Positions 59,536 through 64,000 of a stretch of 64,000 nucleotides of DNA are shown here, piece by piece (within the stretch, counting starts at the first letter, position 1; every line of letters starts with the position of its first letter). The notes beneath the pieces are model-generated. The model worked only from the letters and a program-made list of their open reading frames with translations, was not told the origin of the DNA and searched no databases. The translations under genes were made by a program, and so were the position numbers. Source of the DNA: Streptomyces alanosinicus. GTDB taxonomy: Bacteria > Actinomycetota > Actinomycetes > Streptomycetales > Streptomycetaceae. Location: NCBI RefSeq assembly GCF_014650595.1, contig NZ_BMVG01000007.1, forward strand, positions 186,001 through 250,000, written 5' to 3'.

Positions 59536-59551
59536 TGTGACCACGGTCACG
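59536..59551. promoter_or_regulatory. Crp-like site upstream of the secreted lectin
   Basis: TGTGA-CCACGG-TCACG with core GTGACC-AC-GGTCAC (59537-59550) matches both the E. coli CRP half-sites and the recalled Streptomyces Crp motif GTG(N)6GNCAC. It lies downstream of the candidate promoter, so Crp bound here would repress, unless a later start site is used. Confidence 0.5.
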
Positions 59552-59643
59552 CAAGCCGACGGGCCACCGGCGAGGTGCGACCACCCTCGCGGTTCCGTGC
59601 GGCCCTCGGCGCCACGAATGCGACAGATGAGACGGGGAGTTCC

Positions 59644-60084
59644 ATGAAGAAGCGTGTTCTCGGCGGGCTGGCGGTAGCGGCCCTCGCTCCGGCGGTGATC
59701 CTGGCGGGCGCAGGCACGTCGTTCGCCGCCTCCTCCACGGTCACCTGGAAGAACAAGCTCAGCGGCAAGTGCCTGGGCTACGCGAACGGCATCCCCCTGG
59801 CGGCGTTCGACTGCGGTTCGAAGCCCTCCAAGTGGACCGAGACAAAGCAGTCCGACGGCACCTATACGCTCCGGACGAGCTACGGCTACTGCCTGGACAG
59901 CAACAAGGACGGCAAGGTCTACCTGCTGCACTGCAACGGCGGTGCCAACCAGAAGTGGAACGAGTTCAAGGACTCCACGGGCTGGCGCCTGCAGAACAAC
60001 GCGACCAAGCTCACGCTCGGCCAGGAGCGGGACACGCTCTACACCAACTTCGACGGCGGCCTGAAGGCCCAGCGCTGGAGCTGA
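59644..60084 (+). CDS. Secreted ricin-type beta-trefoil lectin-like protein
   Basis: The 146-residue product has a Sec signal peptide (MKKRVLGGLAVAALAPAVILAGAG, cleavage after SFA near residue 28). The mature 118 residues are one beta-trefoil with repeated GKCLGYANG, YCLDSNKDGKVYLLHCNG and the QKW motif (ANQKWNEF), typical of ricin-B sugar-binding repeats; four Cys may form two disulfides. It probably binds carbohydrate outside the cell. GGGGAG lies 6 bases upstream of ATG 59644. It converges with a lipoprotein peptidase gene with a single base between stops. Confidence 0.9.
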   Translation: MKKRVLGGLAVAALAPAVILAGAGTSFAASSTVTWKNKLSGKCLGYANGIPLAAFDCGSKPSKWTETKQSDGTYTLRTSYGYCLDSNKDGKVYLLHCNGGANQKWNEFKDSTGWRLQNNATKLTLGQERDTLYTNFDGGLKAQRWS

Positions 60085-60085
60085 G

Positions 60086-61630
60086 TCAGGAGCAGACCGT
60101 GCCGGTCTTCGGCTCCTTGCCCTCCAGCAGATAGTCGTTCACGGCGCTCTGCACGCACTTGTCCTTGCTGTCGTACGCACCGTGCCCCTGGCCCTTGTAC
60201 GTCAGCTCGACGGCGACGCCCTTGCCGAGCGCCTCGACCATCTTCTGTGCGCCCTCGTACGGGGTGGCAGGGTCACCGGTGTTGCCGACGACCAGGATGG
60301 GCGCCGAGCCGGGGGCGCTGACGTCCGGGTGGTCGGCGGCACCCGGCACGGCCCAGTCGGTGCAGCTGACCATGCCCCAGGCCAGGTAGTCCCCGAACAG
60401 CGGGGAGGCGGCGCGGAATTCGGGCAGCTTCCGCTGGACGTCGTCGGCGGTGTACCGGGGTTTCTGGTCAGCGCAGTTGATGGCGGTGTTCGCCGCGGTG
60501 ATGTTGCTGTACTGGCCGTCATCGCTCCGGCCGTTCAGCGAGTCGGACAGCAGCAACAGGATCTTGCCGTCGCCCTGGTACGCCTCCTCCAGCCCCTCGG
60601 TGAGGTACTCCCAGAACTCCTTGGAGTACAAGGACTGTGCGATGCCGTTGGTCGCGGCGGTCTGGGTGAGCTGGCGCGGCGGGATGCCGGGGATCGGCTT
60701 CTTCTCCAGGTCGTCCAGCAGTTTCGCGATGCGGTTCTTGACGTCCTGCGCGGTGTCGCCGATCGGGCACTCGGTGGTCTTCGAGGTGCAGTCCCGGGCG
60801 AAGTTGTCGAGCGCGAGCTGGAAGCCCTTGGCCTGGCCGAGCGCGCCCTGTTCGGGATCCTGCGTGGGGTCGACGACGGCGTCGAGCACGGCCCGGCCGA
60901 CGTTCCTGGGGAACAGATGGGCGTACACGCCGCCCAGTTCGGTGCCGTAGGAGATGCCGAAGTAGTGCAGCTTGGCGTCCCCGAGGACCTGGCGCATCAG
61001 ATCCATGTCGCGGGCCGCGTCCGTGGTGGCCACGTGCGGCAGCACCGTCTTGGAGTTCTTCTCGCAGGCCCCGTTGAACTGCCTGGTGCGGTTCACCAGC
61101 GCGGTGCGCTCGGCGCTGTCGTCGGGGGTCGCGTCCTGCTGGAAGTACACATCCAGCTGTGCGTCGCTCTCGCACTTCACCGGCGCGCTGCGGCCGACCC
61201 CGCGCGGGTCGAAGCTGACCAGGTCGTAGCGGGTGCGCAGGGCGGCGTAGTCCTCGCCGAACGCGGGCAGCGTGCTCACACCGCTGCCGCCGGGCCCGCC
61301 GAAGTTGAACACGAGCGAGCCGATCCGCTCGCTCGCGGGGCCGCTGGCCCTGGCACGGATCAGGGCGATGCCGATGGTGTCGCCCTTCGGCTTGCTCCAG
61401 TCCAAGGGCGCCTTCATGGTGGCGCACTGCCATGCGGCGCCGCCCGGCAGCGGGGAGGGCGCGGTGCCGCCGCCCTGAGCCGCGGATGGAGCCGGGCAGT
61501 CCTTCCAGTCCAGCTTCTGCGCCGCGGGCTCGCGGTCCTTGGCGCCGTCGCCGCATCCCGCCAGCAGGGCGGACAGCAGCACGGCGGAGCTGACCAGGGC
61601 AGAGGCGCGCAGCCGGGAGGGATTCGCCAT
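60086..61630 (-). CDS. Exported alpha/beta-hydrolase peptidase (Tap/SlpD-like lipoprotein)
   Basis: The 514-residue lipoprotein has lipobox LAGC with Cys at residue 26. The S33-type hydrolase domain has FNFGGPGGSG (oxyanion, residues 108-117), SFDPRGVGRS, nucleophile S227 in GISYGTELG, and a late Asp/His pair (GNTGDPATPYEG; GQGHGAY). The C-terminal TAP-like domain ends in KTGTVCS. Streptomyces SlpD/SlpE and tripeptidyl aminopeptidases share this layout; it should trim N-terminal peptides outside the cell. It follows the UPF0104 gene on the same strand, 70 bases on. Confidence 0.9.
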   Translation of the reverse strand: MANPSRLRASALVSSAVLLSALLAGCGDGAKDREPAAQKLDWKDCPAPSAAQGGGTAPSPLPGGAAWQCATMKAPLDWSKPKGDTIGIALIRARASGPASERIGSLVFNFGGPGGSGVSTLPAFGEDYAALRTRYDLVSFDPRGVGRSAPVKCESDAQLDVYFQQDATPDDSAERTALVNRTRQFNGACEKNSKTVLPHVATTDAARDMDLMRQVLGDAKLHYFGISYGTELGGVYAHLFPRNVGRAVLDAVVDPTQDPEQGALGQAKGFQLALDNFARDCTSKTTECPIGDTAQDVKNRIAKLLDDLEKKPIPGIPPRQLTQTAATNGIAQSLYSKEFWEYLTEGLEEAYQGDGKILLLLSDSLNGRSDDGQYSNITAANTAINCADQKPRYTADDVQRKLPEFRAASPLFGDYLAWGMVSCTDWAVPGAADHPDVSAPGSAPILVVGNTGDPATPYEGAQKMVEALGKGVAVELTYKGQGHGAYDSKDKCVQSAVNDYLLEGKEPKTGTVCS

Positions 61631-61700
61631 GTCCCCATCCTGGGGGCGCGCACGCCGGTGCGCGCGGGGCGCGGGCCGTACGAGGTACGCCCCTGCCTGC

Positions 61701-64000
61701 CTACAGGGCCCCCTTGCGCGTGAGGTGGTTGAAGGCCAGCCAGCCCGGGAGCACCGGCAGCCAGAGCGTCAGCAGCCGGTAGAGCAGCACGGCCGGGGCG
61801 GCGACCTCCTTGGGCAGACCGAAGGCGATCAGGCCGAGGGTGAGGCTCGCCTCCACCGCGCCCACGCCGCCCGGGGTGGGCGCCGCCGACCCGAGCGCGT
61901 TGCCGGCGAGGAAGACGACGGCGACGCTGGCGATGCTGAGCGAGGTCGTGCCGTGGCCGAACGCCCGGACGGAGGCGTCCAGGCACATCACGAAGCAGGC
62001 CGTCAGCAAAAGCATGCCGCCGATGCCGGTGACGAGCTTCTGCGGCCGCTGCAGCACATCGAGCATCCGCGGTACGACACCGGCGAACAGCGAGCGCACG
62101 CGCGTGACGACGAATTTCCGCAGGAACGGCACCGAGGTCACCACGAGCACCAGTACCGCCACCGTCAGCAGACCCGCGATGACCGTCCGGGACGGCGACA
62201 GTGACGGCGTCTTCTCGGTGCCGGTCAGATAGCCGAAGGACAACAGCATCAGGATGTGACAGCCGAGCCCGAACAGCTGCGACGCGCCGACGCTCGCCAC
62301 CGCGAGACCCGCGCGTACGCCGGCGCGCTGCAGGAAGCGCGTGTTGAGGGCGACACCGCCGACCGCGGCCGGCGCGACGATCTTCACGAAGGACCCGGCG
62401 ACCTGCGCCGCCACCGTCCGCAGGAACGGCACCCGCTCCGGCACGAAGCCCAGCAGCGCCATCGCGGCGGCGACATAGCTGAGCGCGGAGAACGCCACCG
62501 CGGCGAGCACCCAGCCCCACTGGGCCTGCGCGAACAGCGTCCCGAACTCGATATGGGTGAGCTGCGTCAGCAGGTAGTAGGCGCCGATCGCGCCCGCGAT
62601 GAAGCTGATGAGCGTGCGTGGGCGCACCCGCTCCAGCCGGGCTGGCTCCACGGGGGCCTGCGGCCTGATCCGCAGCACCTCGTGCCGGATCTGGGTGAGC
62701 AGATCCTCCTCACGGGCCTCTTCGAGGGCTTCGTCCAGGGCCCGCCGCTCCGCCCGCTGCTCGGCGCGTACGGCCTTCTTGTCGGGCTTTTCCAGGGCCG
62801 GTCCGCTCGGCTCCGAGGACTCCTCCGGGCGGGCCTGCTTGGCCTGCCGGGACGCCTCCAGGACCGCTTCGCGTTCACGCTGGGCGCGCTCGCGGGCCAG
62901 CCGGCGCAGCGTCGCGCGCGTGGCGCGCGTCAACGCGATCGGCTGGAGCATCGGCAGACAGTCGGCGACCGCGTCGGGGCCGAGCACGCCGACCGCCGAG
63001 GCCACCGCCCGCTCGGCGCCGACCCGCAGCCCGAGCGTCGTGACCAGCTGGGCCACGTCCATGCGCAGCAGCAGCTCGCCGGCCGCGATCTCGCCGCCGC
63101 GCAGCTCGGTGAGGATCACCTTGCCGGAACGATCCACCAAGATCGCGTCACCTGCGAGCCTGCGGTGCGCGATGCGCCGCGACTGCAGGGCCTGCACCTG
63201 GTGCCAGGTGTTGCGCAGCAGTTCGTCGGTGATCTCCTCGCCGGTCAGCGAGTCCAGCATGCGCCCGCCGGTGTGCTCGTAGACGAGCATGACGGCGTCG
63301 GGGCCGAGTTCGGAGGTGGCGATCAGCTTGGGCGCGTTGGCGCCGGCCGCGATCGCCGCGTACGCCAGCAGCGCCTCCTGCTCCAGCGCCTGGCGCAGCG
63401 ACTGGAGGCTGGAGCGGGTGGCGAATCCGCGCAGGGTGAGATTGCGCCACGCGCGGTAGAAGAAGCCCTGCGCCTGCTGCTCCCGGTCCACGACCGTGAC
63501 GTCCAGCGGCGGGCCGTCCTCCAGGGTGACGAAGTAGCGCCGGCCCCGGTCGCCGTTCTCCGACTCCACGGCCTCTTCGCGGCCCGCGGTGACGGGGTGG
63601 AAGCCGACGTGCCTGAGGCCCGCCATCAGGGTCTGGCCCGTGGGGCGGACGTTGGGGGAGCCGACCGCGTACAGCGTGCCGTAGGCGATGGTCCAGCCGA
63701 TCAGCACGGTCAGGATGATCGAGAACGGGGTCGTGTAGCCCGTGACCAGCATCGAGAACGCGTCGAGCAGCAGCACGATCCACAGCACCGCGCGCCATCG
63801 GGGCCTGCGGGACATGCCGACGGCCGTCATGTAGGCGATGACGGGTGCCAGATAGCCGTGCACGGGGTCGGTCAGGGCGTGGATGTCGCCCGGTGAGGGC
63901 TGGGTGAGCGCTTCCTGGATCGAGTCAGGGGCGGCTCTCGCGACCCACAGATCGGTCGCGAGGGTCACTCCGTGGGCGAGGACGGCCGCGAGGACGCCGT
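61701..64000 (-). CDS. UPF0104/LPG-synthase-type membrane protein with kinase-like domain (5' end outside window)
   Basis: At least 766 residues; the frame stays open to the right edge, so the start lies beyond it. Segments in order: membrane helices, a soluble domain of about 250 residues with VMLVYEHTGGRMLDSL and HRRLAGDAILVDRSGKVILTELRGGEIA, resembling an aminoglycoside/protein kinase loop in degraded form, a charged coiled coil (AEQRAERRALDEALEEAREED), then about eight helices of the lysylphosphatidylglycerol-synthase flippase fold (AAPTPGGVGAVEASLTLGL is the family motif). It may move or modify a lipid; no aminoacyl-transfer domain is seen in this part. Confidence 0.82.
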   Translation of the reverse strand, partial: GVLAAVLAHGVTLATDLWVARAAPDSIQEALTQPSPGDIHALTDPVHGYLAPVIAYMTAVGMSRRPRWRAVLWIVLLLDAFSMLVTGYTTPFSIILTVLIGWTIAYGTLYAVGSPNVRPTGQTLMAGLRHVGFHPVTAGREEAVESENGDRGRRYFVTLEDGPPLDVTVVDREQQAQGFFYRAWRNLTLRGFATRSSLQSLRQALEQEALLAYAAIAAGANAPKLIATSELGPDAVMLVYEHTGGRMLDSLTGEEITDELLRNTWHQVQALQSRRIAHRRLAGDAILVDRSGKVILTELRGGEIAAGELLLRMDVAQLVTTLGLRVGAERAVASAVGVLGPDAVADCLPMLQPIALTRATRATLRRLARERAQREREAVLEASRQAKQARPEESSEPSGPALEKPDKKAVRAEQRAERRALDEALEEAREEDLLTQIRHEVLRIRPQAPVEPARLERVRPRTLISFIAGAIGAYYLLTQLTHIEFGTLFAQAQWGWVLAAVAFSALSYVAAAMALLGFVPERVPFLRTVAAQVAGSFVKIVAPAAVGGVALNTRFLQRAGVRAGLAVASVGASQLFGLGCHILMLLSFGYLTGTEKTPSLSPSRTVIAGLLTVAVLVLVVTSVPFLRKFVVTRVRSLFAGVVPRMLDVLQRPQKLVTGIGGMLLLTACFVMCLDASVRAFGHGTTSLSIASVAVVFLAGNALGSAAPTPGGVGAVEASLTLGLIAFGLPKEVAAPAVLLYRLLTLWLPVLPGWLAFNHLTRKGAL

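Noticed and set aside
1..64000. CRISPR arrays, tRNA/rRNA genes, prophage or integrative-element boundaries
   Set aside because: No spaced identical repeats, cloverleaf sequences, integrase, transposase or att-like duplications were seen; composition is uniform along the window.

Overview
The window is very GC-rich, strongly third-position-GC-biased DNA with frequent GTG starts, ATGA/GTGA start-stop overlaps and typical Streptomyces proteins (MshB, DUF3117, DUF3107, DUF6758-like, MiaE_2-like ferritin, MoeZ). It is almost certainly chromosomal core-arm DNA of a Streptomyces. I see no tRNA, rRNA, CRISPR array, integrase, transposase or prophage genes. About 58 protein genes fill the window; the two ends cut an MFS transporter (left) and a large UPF0104-type membrane protein (right).

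Left part (1-20 kb). An MFS fragment is followed by mycothiol deacetylase mshB with a small membrane partner, then a long Gly-rich single-pass protein with an exported peptidoglycan-binding-like domain. Next is a tightly coupled ABC-2 exporter / histidine kinase / NarL-type regulator operon with a palindromic operator candidate. Then come SirB1-like and GNAT genes, ferredoxin fdxA, the lysine/peptidoglycan genes dapC and dapE, a lytic-transglycosylase-like membrane protein, a LOG-type phosphoribohydrolase, a FolP2-type dihydropteroate synthase homologue, a DivIVA-like coiled-coil protein coupled to tag, an enoyl-CoA hydratase, DUF3117 and an O-methyltransferase that seems to start at ATT. From memory, the order mshB ... 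fdx-aminotransferase ... dapE-LOG-folP2-DivIVA-like-tag-DUF3117-O-MT-sigE-rseA-htrA-tatB-mrp-DUF1003-MgtE-like-corA matches the M. tuberculosis Rv1170-Rv1239 region, so this is an ancient actinobacterial envelope-stress neighbourhood.

Middle (20-46 kb). An ECF sigma factor, its zinc-binding anti-sigma factor, a membrane-anchored HtrA protease and TatB form an envelope-stress module. Mrp, DUF1003 and a PRC/MgtE_N/CBS protein lacking the MgtE membrane domain lie in one minus-strand run, with CorA nearby. Then follow SUFU, DUF6758, PHP, MarC, a 50-residue conserved-looking gene, an NYN nuclease, two alpha/beta hydrolases, a DEAD-box helicase with a long basic repeat tail, the MiaE-like ferritin, DUF3107, a TetR regulator and a DUF3152 protein with a metzincin zinc motif behind Gly-rich repeats.

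Right part (46-64 kb). A probable leaderless 31-residue cysteine-containing leader peptide, a terminator-like hairpin and a Crp-like palindrome precede a complete peptide-type ABC importer (binding lipoprotein, two permeases, fused double ATPase). This looks like a cysteine-sensing attenuator. It is followed by a five-gene run: PelF-like DUF3492/GT4 glycosyltransferase, multi-span membrane protein, low-complexity ORF, NAD-dependent epimerase and spherulin-4 family protein, then the sulfurtransferase moeZ. The glycosyltransferase/epimerase/spherulin-4 combination parallels Pel and fungal galactosaminogalactan loci and is the best candidate here for a poorly described exopolysaccharide system. 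A secreted ricin-type lectin, a lipoprotein peptidase and the UPF0104/kinase-like membrane protein close the window.

All functional calls come from reading motifs and recalling families; no database search was run.
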